A stretch of DNA of 64,000 nt from Chitinophaga pollutisoli (GTDB lineage Bacteria; Bacteroidota; Bacteroidia; Chitinophagales; Chitinophagaceae): positions 620,001 to 684,000 of the forward strand of contig NZ_CP149822.1 of NCBI RefSeq assembly GCF_038396755.1, in the 5' to 3' direction. Under the pieces are notes generated by a model, which saw only the letters and a list, made by a program, of their open reading frames with translations, did not search any database and was not told the DNA's origin. Both the position numbers and the translations under genes were made by a program. Each line of letters starts with the position of its first letter. The first letter of the stretch is position 1. This document shows, one piece after another, positions 53,701 to 62,245 of this stretch.

Positions 53701-56224
53701 CATCAGCATCAAAGATGCAGTACCGGCTATTGCTGAAACATACCGTAGAGCTTACCCCAATGCCCGTCTACTCTATCCTGGTAAAGATGACTTTACACCC
53801 GCCAAAAGGGCTGCGATTTTTAACTCCATCAAACATAATGACTGGGACTGCATCATTTTAACCCATGATCAGTTTATGAAGATAAAACCTCCCATGAAAA
53901 TTCAGGAGCAGATTATCGGTGAGGAACTCGACAGCGTTGAACAAGATTTAGCAGTAGTCGAAAAGATGGGCGGAGAAATTACGCTCCGGATGAAAAAGGG
54001 GCTGATAGAAAGACAAATGAATCTGGCAGCCCGTCTAAAAACTGTCCAACACGATCTTAATGAATCCCGGGATCCCTTCACTTTTGATGAGCTGGGCCTT
54101 GACTACATATTCGTAGATGAATCCCATCATTTCAAAAACCTGATGTTCACCACCCGGCATACCGGGGTAGCAGGATTAGGTAACCCCTCCGGCTCGCAAA
54201 AGGCCATGAACCTGCTCTTTACCGTTAGATACCTCCAAAACCTCTATGGTAAAGACCTCTGTGCCACGTTCCTGAGCGGCACGCCCATTTCCAATTCGTT
54301 GACAGAAATGTACCTCATCTTTAAATATCTGCGGCCGCGTATGCTGGAAAATACAGGCATGTCCAGCTTTGATGCATGGGCGGCGGTATTCACGAAGAAG
54401 TCGGTGGATTTTGAATTTTCGGTGGCCGGTAATATCCAGCCCAAAGAGCGTTTCCGGTATTTCATTAAGCTTCCGGAGCTCTGTAAAATCTACAGTGAGA
54501 TTACTGATTACAAATCTGCCGAAATGATCGGCTTGGACAGGCCAGCTGCGGAAGAAATCCTCATTGAAATCCCACCTACCCCTGATCAGGCCGCCTTCAT
54601 TGACAACCTTATCGCCTTTGCAAAAGGAGGTCATCCCAGCCTTGTTGGACTCGGTTACTTAACAGAAAAGCAGGAAAAAGCCAGAATGCTGCTGGCTACC
54701 AACCTCGCTCAAAAAATGAGCGTGGATATGCGTCTGATTGGCCCGAGGTACAAAGCAGATCCCGGCAACAAGGTCAATACAGCTGCTGACCTTATCTCAA
54801 AAACATATATTGATTCCAACGCCCACAGAGGCGTCCAGCTAATCATGTGTGATATCGGAACCCCTTCTTCAGATGTTTTTAACGTATATCAGGATCTGAA
54901 AAATGTGCTTGTTGAGCAATACGGTATTCCAGCTGCAGAAATCACCTTTGTTCACGACTGGCCATCGCATCAAAGGCTTACCTATGAACGACGGGTCAAC
55001 AATGGTGAATTCCGGGTGGTACTCGGATCCACCAGCAAAGGTGGAACCGGTATCAATATTCAGGAGCGCATCGTTGCCATATACAATCTGGATATTCCAT
55101 GGCGGCCACCAGACCTGGATCAGCGTCGCACCCGCGGCTCACGGCCCGGCAACTGGGTAGCTAAACTACATTTCAATAATAAAATCAAATTCTACATCCT
55201 GGCAGTTGCACGCTCATTGGATGCCTATAAATTCAATGTGCTTAAGAACAAAGCTATCGTAATACATCAGGCCAGGAGCGGCCAGGTAGTGGAACGCTCC
55301 TTTGACGAGGGCGCCATCGACGAAAACTCAGGCATGAACTTCGCAGAATACGTTGCTATCCTGTCCGGGGATAATAAACTGCTGCAGAAAGCCAAGGCAG
55401 AGAAACGTATCGCGCAACTGGAAACGCTTAGAGCCGCCTCTCTTAAAGAATCTGCACAGGCGCGATGGGACAGTAAATATCACCATGACGCCATTGAAAA
55501 TAGCACGGCGGTTATTGCCTTGCTGGAAAAAGACCTTCAGCTTTTTAAAAGCAACATCCAGCTAGAAAGCAATCAACGCACCCGTGTTAATAATATTCAA
55601 CTACATGAATGCCCCTCTGAACCTGAAAAGGTGGCCGTATACCTTGCTGACCTCATCAAAAATGCCAAAGCGCCCAAAGGGCAGGAATACCTGCAGAAGA
55701 TCGGAATGCAATGTGGCTTTGAATTATACCTAAGAATTACGGATAAAGACGCTCGATACTTTTTAGCCAAAAGTCCTTTATCAAATATAACATACACCTA
55801 TAACCGAGGCCTACTGGAAGACACCAGCAACCTAGCCATGCAGGCACGTCACTTTTTGTTCGCGCTGGATTCCATCGAAGAAAATCTGCATCGTGAAAGA
55901 AAAGCACTTGCTAACAGCAAAGAGAAATACAAAGCATTAAAAGCAATAACTGAGCGAGGATTCGACCATGATGAGGAGATCGAAGAGCTCCGACGTATCG
56001 TTCAGGAACTTGCTGCAGAGATTGCAGCTTCTATTGAACCTAAAGCCAGGGATGGTCCGTTGGAGGCAACTCCTGTGCAGATCCTTCCCAACGAAAATAC
56101 CCCCACTACAGCCGTTGCAGAATCCCCCACTCCACTTCGTCTGCCACCCGTCGCTGACTCTTCTTCTTCCCACCCACGCTCCCGTGTTCCGGTATCAAAC
56201 CGCTTCACGCCGAGAAGAAAATAA
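50747..56224 (+). CDS. Giant methyltransferase-helicase (N6-methylase plus SNF2-like helicase)
   Basis: A 1825-residue cytoplasmic protein with two parts. The methyltransferase has motif I DPAAGNGIF (about 118-126) and motif IV as NIPF in place of NPPF (about 187-190). A superfamily-2 helicase follows: Walker A DMGSGKT (about 955-961), box II DESH (about 1124-1127), motif III SGTPISNS, and motif VI-like QRRTRGSR (about 1458-1465). The C-terminus is coiled-coil and ends Pro-rich. Large proteins of this layout occur in many Bacteroidota ICEs and resemble phage P1 DarB, which protects incoming DNA from restriction. Such a role here is inference. It lies between traE and traF, itself unusual but common in this ICE type. 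Confidence 0.9.
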   Translation: MSFIQLHRIKDNIEALKAAGEILSGKEADKDMITSLSEYHGFGGINYLLKDAPPNSKIEAALRQLRELIGEQFPNDIEQVQESLEASLLTAFYTPPYIPKALYKSLSDCGIFPKSILDPAAGNGIFLTEAFKEYPSLESYTAIEKDILTGNILKAYATTWPANGTVLVSGLEQVSSQDFEKYDLAATNIPFGPLQIFDPEVDTVYKSRIHLYFFGKTLQLVNEGGLIAFVVTENFLNSPGNADARKQVLLSSDFIALAALPHNLMEDYSGTAVGTHLLVLQKRDGKKLLSEMEEDLVQTILIQNPAGDFHKNKYLHQHPELCIAHERGVGLNLYGKPSEILKYNGRLETITGPLTEVLSIQIAENYQQRLQRTFPPNITQKPNQIRPSLVKLPMPPVSELKNTVQLGLFDNAPEEHNSKALSYIKDKDLDKVARETVSIIGTIQTTDDPDHDTIVVLKGRTATSKLFIYKIAANAEGIKTSNSWITGSALLSALQAIKNQLAEFDHQYRFIGDQTFKDIFQYEHRQSLKDLPPFYKAGTFIVQDGKAGTISDINDDKHTGYFNPLLISEKDRIFLQSYCKVRDAFHLLFETERAEQQPQPELRKSLVAAYQAFSQSHGQFNLAINRKRILEYDQGLGFVSLSAVERRTDQGYTTSDLFDRPLLGINHADLTLTDPVSALAYTLQQIGKIDIDRIAATCNLTEEECLAALKGKIYFDPTTEAWQTASRYLSGNVAVKMQTAREALNKDPNNTYLQESLHAIEQVQPAPIPFELLDFNLGERWMPTEFLSRFASSYFQTETKVEYFASSDRYVVQPAAKNANITELFSVTSKDGTHMQGHILMENALENTTPQFTYKAERHGNNVRLPDTETNLLAEEKISTMRKAFEKWIKQVPDADKELLENLYNSKFNNSVLRKYDGSHLTFPDLDYASLQIKELRPNQRDGVWRIIEDHGGLMDHDMGSGKTLTAIVASYEMRRMALVKKPMIISIKDAVPAIAETYRRAYPNARLLYPGKDDFTPAKRAAIFNSIKHNDWDCIILTHDQFMKIKPPMKIQEQIIGEELDSVEQDLAVVEKMGGEITLRMKKGLIERQMNLAARLKTVQHDLNESRDPFTFDELGLDYIFVDESHHFKNLMFTTRHTGVAGLGNPSGSQKAMNLLFTVRYLQNLYGKDLCATFLSGTPISNSLTEMYLIFKYLRPRMLENTGMSSFDAWAAVFTKKSVDFEFSVAGNIQPKERFRYFIKLPELCKIYSEITDYKSAEMIGLDRPAAEEILIEIPPTPDQAAFIDNLIAFAKGGHPSLVGLGYLTEKQEKARMLLATNLAQKMSVDMRLIGPRYKADPGNKVNTAADLISKTYIDSNAHRGVQLIMCDIGTPSSDVFNVYQDLKNVLVEQYGIPAAEITFVHDWPSHQRLTYERRVNNGEFRVVLGSTSKGGTGINIQERIVAIYNLDIPWRPPDLDQRRTRGSRPGNWVAKLHFNNKIKFYILAVARSLDAYKFNVLKNKAIVIHQARSGQVVERSFDEGAIDENSGMNFAEYVAILSGDNKLLQKAKAEKRIAQLETLRAASLKESAQARWDSKYHHDAIENSTAVIALLEKDLQLFKSNIQLESNQRTRVNNIQLHECPSEPEKVAVYLADLIKNAKAPKGQEYLQKIGMQCGFELYLRITDKDARYFLAKSPLSNITYTYNRGLLEDTSNLAMQARHFLFALDSIEENLHRERKALANSKEKYKALKAITERGFDHDEEIEELRRIVQELAAEIAASIEPKARDGPLEATPVQILPNENTPTTAVAESPTPLRLPPVADSSSSHPRSRVPVSNRFTPRRK

Positions 56225-56233
56225 CCCAGTGTT

Positions 56234-56563
56234 ATGTCAATCATTTATTCGATCAATAAAGGGATCAACAAACCCATTGAATTTAAGGGCATCAAAGCAC
56301 AGTACATCCTCTATCTGGCTGTAGGGCTGGTAGTATTGATGCTGGTATTTGCCATATTCTACGTTTGCGGCGTATCGCTATTCGTTTCCATGCCCGTCAT
56401 TGCTATACTGGGATTTACCCTCTTCCACTATGTGATGCGCTATTCTGCCAAGTATGGTCAATACGGCCTGCTAAAAGAAGCTGCCTTCAGCCGTATCCCT
56501 GCCACCGTACAATGCCTGGACAGGTCCCTGTTCATTTCTCTCACTTTAAAACAGGGATCATGA
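56234..56563 (+). CDS. traF: Conjugal transfer protein TraF (DUF4133)
   Basis: A 109-residue inner-membrane protein with two adjacent helices (ILYLAVGLVVLMLVFAIFYV and LFVSMPVIAILGFTLFHYV) and a basic cytoplasmic end. This matches the CTnDOT TraF/DUF4133 family, the VirB3 counterpart. The start of traG overlaps its stop (ATGA), the usual coupling of VirB3-like and VirB4-like genes. Confidence 0.85.
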   Translation: MSIIYSINKGINKPIEFKGIKAQYILYLAVGLVVLMLVFAIFYVCGVSLFVSMPVIAILGFTLFHYVMRYSAKYGQYGLLKEAAFSRIPATVQCLDRSLFISLTLKQGS

Positions 56564-59106
56564 TTACCGGCATTACCATTTGTACTATCCTGATTGCAGG
56601 GCTGATGCTGCGGCTCAGAAGCGAGAAACCTACGGCCAAAGCACTGGAAAAGCTCTTTCCCATTTATAAAGTTGAACGGGATTGCATCGTCAGCAAGCAC
56701 GGTGACCTAACGGTTGTGTTTGAGTTACAGCTTCCAGAAATCTTTTCCATGAGCTCCGAAGACTATCATGCACTTCATCATATTTGGACCAGAGCCATCC
56801 GTATCCTTCCTGCCGGAACCATCCTGCACAAACAAGATTGGTTCACCCATGATGTTTACCAGGCCACAGACGACAACGGAGAACGCTCCTACCTCACCCT
56901 GTCCACTGATCGCTTCTTTCAGAACAGGCCGATCCTGAAACATCGTTCCTATATCATGGTGACCCGCAGGGCCATCGGACGTAAACCGAGCAATTCTGCT
57001 TTCTCCAATCTGCTTCGCCCCGTACTTGTGCCGCAAGAGTTGGTAAAAGGCCAATTCTACCTTGATTTTCATACCAAAGTATCTCAGTTCGAGCGGCTGC
57101 TTTCTGAAGGTGGATTTATTAAACCCCGCCGGCTTAGCTCCGAAGAAATTTGTGGTACCAAGGAGATACCAGGTTTACTGGAGCGGTACTGTTTCCTGTT
57201 GGGTGAAAATGAAGCGCCATGTCTCAAAGAGATTAGCTTCAAACCACAGTTCAGCATTGGTGAGAAATTCTGCCAGCTCTATACCCTATCCAATGTGGAA
57301 GATCTGCCGGCATTATGCGGCCCACGTATCACCTACGATAAGTATTCAACAGAACAGACCAAATTTCCTATCAGCTTTGCCGCGCCGGTCGGTCAGTTGC
57401 TCGGTTGCGATCACATCTACAACCAGTTTGTTGTCATTGATGATCCGCATGCAACACTAAAAAAACTGGAATCCAAGCGCCGCAGGCTCCAATCGCTTAG
57501 TGCCTATTCCCGTGAAAACGCCATCAGCCGGGACGCCACCAACGAATTTTTAAACGAAGCCATCTCCCAAGGCCGCCAACCAGTTCGTGCCCATTTCAAT
57601 TTAATGGTCTGGACATCCGATCCCGCACAACTCAAAGAACTGCGCAATATGGCATCTTCGGCAATTTCTCAAATGGATGCCGTACCGCGCGAGGAAATTA
57701 AAGGTGCAGCACAACTTTATTGGTCGGCATTGCCAGGGAATGCCTGTGATATTCCCGACAATGAGTGTTTTGATACGTTTGCTGAACAGGCCTCCTGTTT
57801 CTTCTCCCAGGAAACAGCCTACCGGGATTCGCCCAGTCCATTCGGTATCCGGGTAGTAGACCGCCAGTATGGCGCACCCATTTGGGTCGATCTATCAGAT
57901 TTTCCGGTTAAGCAACAGTGGACCCAAAATCGCAATAAAATAATCATAGGTGGGTCCGGAAGCGGTAAATCATTCCTAACCAATGCATTATGTCGCGCCT
58001 ACGTCGAGCAGCACGCCCATGTTGTCATCATTGATATCGGACATTCTTATCAGGGCTTATGTAATATTCTCGGCGGGTATTATTTCACCCACACCGAAAG
58101 CCACCCCATCCAATTCAACCCCTTCTTTATCGAAGATGACGACTACCTGGACACAGAGCGCAAAGAAAGTATTAAAAGCCTGCTGGTCGCCATTTGGAAA
58201 AAGGATGACGAGCACTTCCGGCGCTCAGAATACGTAGCCCTTTCCAACGCGCTGCAGTTATACTATGAGAAGCTGGCCAGTAACAAAGATATCTTCCCCT
58301 GCTTCAATACCTTCTATGATTTTATCCGAGATGAGTTCTCCCTTGTGTTGGATTCCCAAAATGTGAAAGAGAAGGAGTTTGACCTCCACAATTTTCTATA
58401 TGTGCTCAGACCCTTTTACAAAGAAGGAGAATTCAGTTATCTGCTCAACGCCAGTGAACATCTGGACCTGCTCAAACAGCCGCTGGTAATCTTTGAACTG
58501 GACAATATTAAAGATAATCCCATCCTCTTTAGCGTGGCCACCGCAACGATCTGCCAGTTATTCATCAACAAGATGCGCAAGCTCAAAGGCGTTAGAAAGG
58601 TCATTGTTATAGAAGAAGCGTGGAAGGCGATAGCCAAGGCCGGCATGGCCGAATTTATCAAGTACCTCTACAAGACCGTTCGGAAGTTCTTTGGAGAGGC
58701 CATCGTCTGCAGCCAGGAACTGGATGATGTCATCAACAGCCCGGTCGTAAAAGATGCCATCATCAATAATGCTGATACCAAGATCCTGCTGGATATGCGC
58801 AAGTTCGCCAACAAGTTTGAGCAAATCCAGGCCATCCTCGGCATGAACGAAAAAGGGAAATCCATGGTGCTTTCTTTAAATAAATCCAATGATCCGCGCC
58901 GCAAATACCGGGAGTTCTTCGTGGATTGGGGCGGTCAGCATATGTGTATCTATGGATTTGAGCCCAGCCCGGAAGAATACTATGCATACACTACCGAAGA
59001 ACGGGAAAAAGTGCTGGTACAACAGTATGCGACTAAGTTTGGAGGAGATTATACCAAAGGTATTAAAGCATTAATCGCTGATCAACAAAAAGCTGCCGCC
59101 ACTTGA
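56560..59106 (+). CDS. traG: Conjugation ATPase TraG (VirB4-like)
   Basis: An 848-residue ATPase that powers pilus assembly and transfer. A short N-terminal helix (MITGITICTILIAGLML) precedes a substrate or membrane domain. The P-loop is GGSGSGKSFL (about 465-474) and Walker B is VIVIEEAWKAIA (about 682-693). The late QELDDVINSPVVKDAIINNADTKILL is characteristic of Bacteroidota TraG. It is intact. I chose the ATG at 56560, overlapping the traF stop; the longer frame from 56365 would read through traF. No homopolymer problem is seen, unlike several neighbours. Confidence 0.93.
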   Translation: MITGITICTILIAGLMLRLRSEKPTAKALEKLFPIYKVERDCIVSKHGDLTVVFELQLPEIFSMSSEDYHALHHIWTRAIRILPAGTILHKQDWFTHDVYQATDDNGERSYLTLSTDRFFQNRPILKHRSYIMVTRRAIGRKPSNSAFSNLLRPVLVPQELVKGQFYLDFHTKVSQFERLLSEGGFIKPRRLSSEEICGTKEIPGLLERYCFLLGENEAPCLKEISFKPQFSIGEKFCQLYTLSNVEDLPALCGPRITYDKYSTEQTKFPISFAAPVGQLLGCDHIYNQFVVIDDPHATLKKLESKRRRLQSLSAYSRENAISRDATNEFLNEAISQGRQPVRAHFNLMVWTSDPAQLKELRNMASSAISQMDAVPREEIKGAAQLYWSALPGNACDIPDNECFDTFAEQASCFFSQETAYRDSPSPFGIRVVDRQYGAPIWVDLSDFPVKQQWTQNRNKIIIGGSGSGKSFLTNALCRAYVEQHAHVVIIDIGHSYQGLCNILGGYYFTHTESHPIQFNPFFIEDDDYLDTERKESIKSLLVAIWKKDDEHFRRSEYVALSNALQLYYEKLASNKDIFPCFNTFYDFIRDEFSLVLDSQNVKEKEFDLHNFLYVLRPFYKEGEFSYLLNASEHLDLLKQPLVIFELDNIKDNPILFSVATATICQLFINKMRKLKGVRKVIVIEEAWKAIAKAGMAEFIKYLYKTVRKFFGEAIVCSQELDDVINSPVVKDAIINNADTKILLDMRKFANKFEQIQAILGMNEKGKSMVLSLNKSNDPRRKYREFFVDWGGQHMCIYGFEPSPEEYYAYTTEEREKVLVQQYATKFGGDYTKGIKALIADQQKAAAT

Positions 59107-59144
59107 TAATGCTAATTTTTTTAGCATTCCGATAATAGTTGCAC

Positions 59145-59152
59145 TATATTTG
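59145..59152 (+). promoter_or_regulatory. Promoter -7 box for the small lipoprotein gene
   Basis: TATATTTG fits the TAnnTTTG consensus and lies 24 nt before the ATG at 59177. An 8-bp inverted repeat AATGCTAA/TTAGCATT (59108-59128) stands where the -33 region and an operator would be; it could also be a weak traG terminator. Confidence 0.45.
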
Positions 59153-59176
59153 CAATGTGATCAACAAACTTATACT

Positions 59177-59566
59177 ATGCAAAAAATTAAACTGACCATC
59201 ACTGCCCTCGCGCTGGCATCTGCTTTCACTGCTTGCCAATCCATAGGTTCTGATGCAAAAGTGGCTGATATCACTGGTAACTATCACCGGGTAGATAGTA
59301 GCCAGTTCAGCATCCTTCACCAACAGGTACAGATAGCCCCTGTTGGCGGTTCATCCCGTGATAAATACCACGTAAAAGTCTTGTCAATTACGGATTTCCA
59401 CAGTGAAAGACCCAATGATACAACTGAAAAATCGACCAACGCCACATTTGATCCGAAGTCCGGACTCCTAACCACTGATAGGTCACTGGTGTACCATTAC
59501 GACCCGGCATCAGGCAACCTCGTCGTAAAAGGCCAAAAGGGCGAAGTGATTTACCAAAAACAGTAA
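59177..59566 (+). CDS. Small lipoprotein, unknown
   Basis: A 129-residue lipoprotein with signal MQKIKLTITALALASAFTAC (lipobox Cys at residue 20). The mature part is polar, beta-rich and acidic to neutral, with no known domain. It has its own likely promoter (59145) inside the tra operon, so it may be made independently of transfer. It could be a surface-exclusion lipoprotein or envelope component of the transfer machine, but there is no direct sign of either. Confidence 0.7.
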   Translation: MQKIKLTITALALASAFTACQSIGSDAKVADITGNYHRVDSSQFSILHQQVQIAPVGGSSRDKYHVKVLSITDFHSERPNDTTEKSTNATFDPKSGLLTTDRSLVYHYDPASGNLVVKGQKGEVIYQKQ

Positions 59567-59588
59567 TGTTACTGCTAGGCTTGCTACC

Positions 59589-59632
59589 TACCGGCCATCC
59601 CACTGCCGCTTCGTTCTGTGAAGCTCCCGGTA
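59589..59632 (+). promoter_or_regulatory. Nested hairpin before the first traI-like gene
   Basis: TACCGG/CCGGTA (outer, 59589-59632) encloses GCTTC/GAAGC (59608-59624). Together with the hairpins before radC, rteC and traE this suggests a recurring theme of structured leaders in this ICE. Confidence 0.45.
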
Positions 59633-59755
59633 AAGTATAGCCGAAACGACTTTTATTAAGAGCTGAATTATCCTCCGTGCATGTGACTGGCGAATGCGCA
59701 CAAGTAGTGCCCGTTCGCGGATTAGAACCTTATTGTTCACCGCAAACCAGTCAAG

Positions 59756-60433
59756 ATGCGAAAGATACTGTTATTTGCCATCCCGTTCCTCTTCGGAACA
59801 TTACTCCCCACCGCGCCTGCAAAGGCCAATCCCATTGTCATTGTCATTAAAGGCGTGGTTAAAAAGATCCTGCGTGCCATGGACCTGGCCGTACAACGGA
59901 TACAAAACCAAACCATCCGCTTACAAAATGCCCAAAAGGCATTGGAAAATCTGTTGAGCAAATTGAAGCTCGATGAAATTTCCCAATGGACAGAAAAGCA
60001 GCGTGAGCTGTTCGCCGGTTACTATGATGAACTGAACAAGGTGCGCACCGCCATCTCCTATTACAAACGGGTTCGGTCCATCATTGAAGCCCAGGGGCAA
60101 CTGGTTAGAGAATACAAGCAGGCTGTTGACCTGTTTTCCAATACCGAATATTTCAAGCCAGCAGAGATCGCCCACATGCTCGATGTCTATACGGGCATAC
60201 TAGATCATAGTATCCACAATATCGACCAGATCACCGGTGTGATCACCAGCTTTACCTTAAAAATGAGCGATGCGGAAAGACTTGCACTCATCCATAAGGC
60301 CGACCAGGACGTGCAGCGTACCCTAACTGACATGCGCACTTTTACCGACCAGAACATCATGCTGGTCAACCAACGCCTGAAAAACAAAATCGAAATCCAA
60401 ACACTCAAAGGACTTTACAATCTTGAAAAATGA
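59756..60433 (+). CDS. traI: TraI-like conjugal transfer protein (first of three)
   Basis: A 225-residue periplasmic protein with a signal peptide ending PTAPAKA. The rest is almost entirely helical, with a coiled-coil-like pattern (RIQNQTIRLQNAQKALENLLSKLK) and a conserved end (MSDAERLALIHKADQDVQRTLTDMRTF ... IEIQTLKGLYNLEK, two stretches). This resembles TraI of Bacteroidota ICEs and the VirB5-like minor pilins in topology. Two related genes follow, with the same end motif ADRLAAIDRIHLDVEKKY in the third. Its stop overlaps the next start (ATGA). Confidence 0.78.
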   Translation: MRKILLFAIPFLFGTLLPTAPAKANPIVIVIKGVVKKILRAMDLAVQRIQNQTIRLQNAQKALENLLSKLKLDEISQWTEKQRELFAGYYDELNKVRTAISYYKRVRSIIEAQGQLVREYKQAVDLFSNTEYFKPAEIAHMLDVYTGILDHSIHNIDQITGVITSFTLKMSDAERLALIHKADQDVQRTLTDMRTFTDQNIMLVNQRLKNKIEIQTLKGLYNLEK

Positions 60434-60903
60434 CGCACAACACCTCCATCAAACTCAGTGATGAGAAGCTGCTGCAGGAGTTCGTCGCCATTTTGCTACG
60501 AAAAGGGTATGACGGACATTTCATCCTGCAAAGCCTCGATCCACCAGCATTTTACACCGGGCCGGTAGAAATATGCCTGCAAAAATTCATCGCGAAATTT
60601 TCGGCCAACCATCCGGCCTCCGTAATGATCACGCTGACGACAGACTTTCAGTGCCCTGATCGTAAACCGCCGTTCTACGCCGTGCTCAGCACTTGTTTCA
60701 CCTCAGATAATGGTTGGCAGATAAATGCTATCACCATTAAGACCATGGGGCAGGAACGCGCCAGCCCGGTAGCTGTCGCCAACACCAAAGAAATCCCAGC
60801 ATTTAAATCACTCCCCACCATCTCGGAGACTCCCCACCGCTCTGCACTGCTGCGACTTCTGGAAAGGTTGCTACCCAAAAAGAAACCTATCGCTCACCAG
60901 TAA
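60430..60903 (+). CDS. Hypothetical ICE protein between traI paralogues
   Basis: A 157-residue soluble protein without signal. Family not recognised. It overlaps the upstream gene by 4 nt (ATGA) and is followed 9 nt later by the second traI-like gene, so it is co-translated with the transfer machinery. The C-terminus is basic (LRLLERLLPKKKPIAHQ). It might be a cytoplasmic chaperone for a TraI-like protein, but that rests only on position. Confidence 0.6.
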   Translation: MTHNTSIKLSDEKLLQEFVAILLRKGYDGHFILQSLDPPAFYTGPVEICLQKFIAKFSANHPASVMITLTTDFQCPDRKPPFYAVLSTCFTSDNGWQINAITIKTMGQERASPVAVANTKEIPAFKSLPTISETPHRSALLRLLERLLPKKKPIAHQ

Positions 60904-60912
60904 TCGCTTTTT

Positions 60913-61583
60913 ATGAAACAGCTATCACGTATTGCCGTGGTCATACTGACCATGAGCATCACTATCCCTGTGCAAGCACAGCTCAATCTCACTTTCAAGG
61001 AAATTTTCAAGCAGAAAAAAACAGAAATCCAGTACCTCTCCCGGCAGATTGCCGAGTTGCAGCTTTACATCGGCGCGGTAAAGAAAGGGTATACCATCGT
61101 CCAGTCCGGACTGGGCACCATTCACAATATCAAAAACGGTGAGTTTACGGTGCATGACCTCTTTTACACCAGTCAATACCTGGTGAGCACGGCTGTCCGG
61201 TCTATGCCGGCAGCAAAAAAACTTTGGAGAACAGTCGCTGGATACACCGCAACACTTCAACTTTCCTACGTGAGATGCACAAAAGCAGCCACCTCACCGA
61301 CGATCAAAGGGCTTTTGTTTCCCAAACCTGCCAACAGATGATCGCTGACGTTGACAAAAATGTCCAACACCTTCAGTCTCTCCTATTATCCGGTGCCCTT
61401 CAAATGGATGACAAGCAGCGAATGGAAGACATCCAACTGGTATGTGATAAGAGCGCTGCACAAATGAAGTTTGCCTCCACCTTTTTTGCCGACAGCCGCC
61501 TGATCAGTATCAGTCGACATTCTGCCAGCCTTGACATCCAATTACTGCGCAACCGCTATAACCTTCAAAATCCCAAGCCATGA
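60913..61583 (+). pseudogene. TraI-like protein (second of three), frameshifted
   Basis: Signal peptide MKQLSRIAVVILTMSITIPVQAQ and the helical TraI-like core (VKKGYTIVQSGLGTIHNIKNGEFTVHDL) run in frame one to MPAAKK. The rest continues in another frame (LENSRWIHRNTSTFLREM to NLQNPKP). The switch is at a seven-A tract (61215-61221); eight A would give one 223-residue protein, matching its siblings of 225 and 212. As written the first frame stops at 61341. The stop of the second part overlaps the next gene's start (ATGA), as in the rest of the operon. Confidence 0.75.
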
Positions 61584-62218
61584 AAACGCTTCTTATCGCA
61601 TGGCTATGGATAATCATAGCCTTCACACCTTTTTCTGCTGTCAAAGCCCAGGAACATGAGGCCGCCGTACTGATGCTTAATCTGGAAAAACTCAACCAGC
61701 TCCGTGAAATTCTCCAGAAGATGTATGATGGATACCGCACACTGGAACGGGGATATGGCAAAGTAAAAGATATCGCCAGCGGAAACTTCAAGCTCCATGA
61801 CCTATTTCTGGATGGTCTGTACATGGTCAGTCCCGAGGTCCGGAAGTATTACAAAATCGCGGACATCATCCAGACGCAGGTATCGATTGCCAAATCTTAC
61901 CGTTCCGCATTCCGGCTCTTTCAGAAAAGCGGTGTGTATTCCCCCAATCAGTTAGAATATATCGCTACTGTTTACACCCGCCTGTTTGACGATAGCCTCC
62001 GCAGCCTTGATGAACTACTGCTGGTCGTAACGGCTCGCAAACTGCGCATGACCGATGCCGATAGGCTGGCCGCAATAGACCGTATTCACCTGGACGTCGA
62101 AAAGAAGTACACCTTCCTGCGCACATTCAATGATCAGCAGAAGCTGCTCACCATCGCCAAAATAAAGGAAAAGTCTGAGCTCCAGACCCTGCGCGGTCTC
62201 CATGGCATACAACCCTAA
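61580..62218 (+). CDS. TraI-like conjugal transfer protein (third of three)
   Basis: A 212-residue exported helical protein with signal MKTLLIAWLWIIIAFTPFSAVKAQ. The core YDGYRTLERGYGKVKDIASGNFKLHDLFLDGLYMVSP parallels that of the second paralogue, and the end (ARKLRMTDADRLAAIDRIHLDVEKKY) parallels that of the first. The three probably form a hetero-oligomer of the mating apparatus, as minor-pilin-like parts. It precedes traJ. Confidence 0.78.
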   Translation: MKTLLIAWLWIIIAFTPFSAVKAQEHEAAVLMLNLEKLNQLREILQKMYDGYRTLERGYGKVKDIASGNFKLHDLFLDGLYMVSPEVRKYYKIADIIQTQVSIAKSYRSAFRLFQKSGVYSPNQLEYIATVYTRLFDDSLRSLDELLLVVTARKLRMTDADRLAAIDRIHLDVEKKYTFLRTFNDQQKLLTIAKIKEKSELQTLRGLHGIQP

Positions 62219-62245
62219 TTCTCCAACCCTTACAAACCGAATTTT

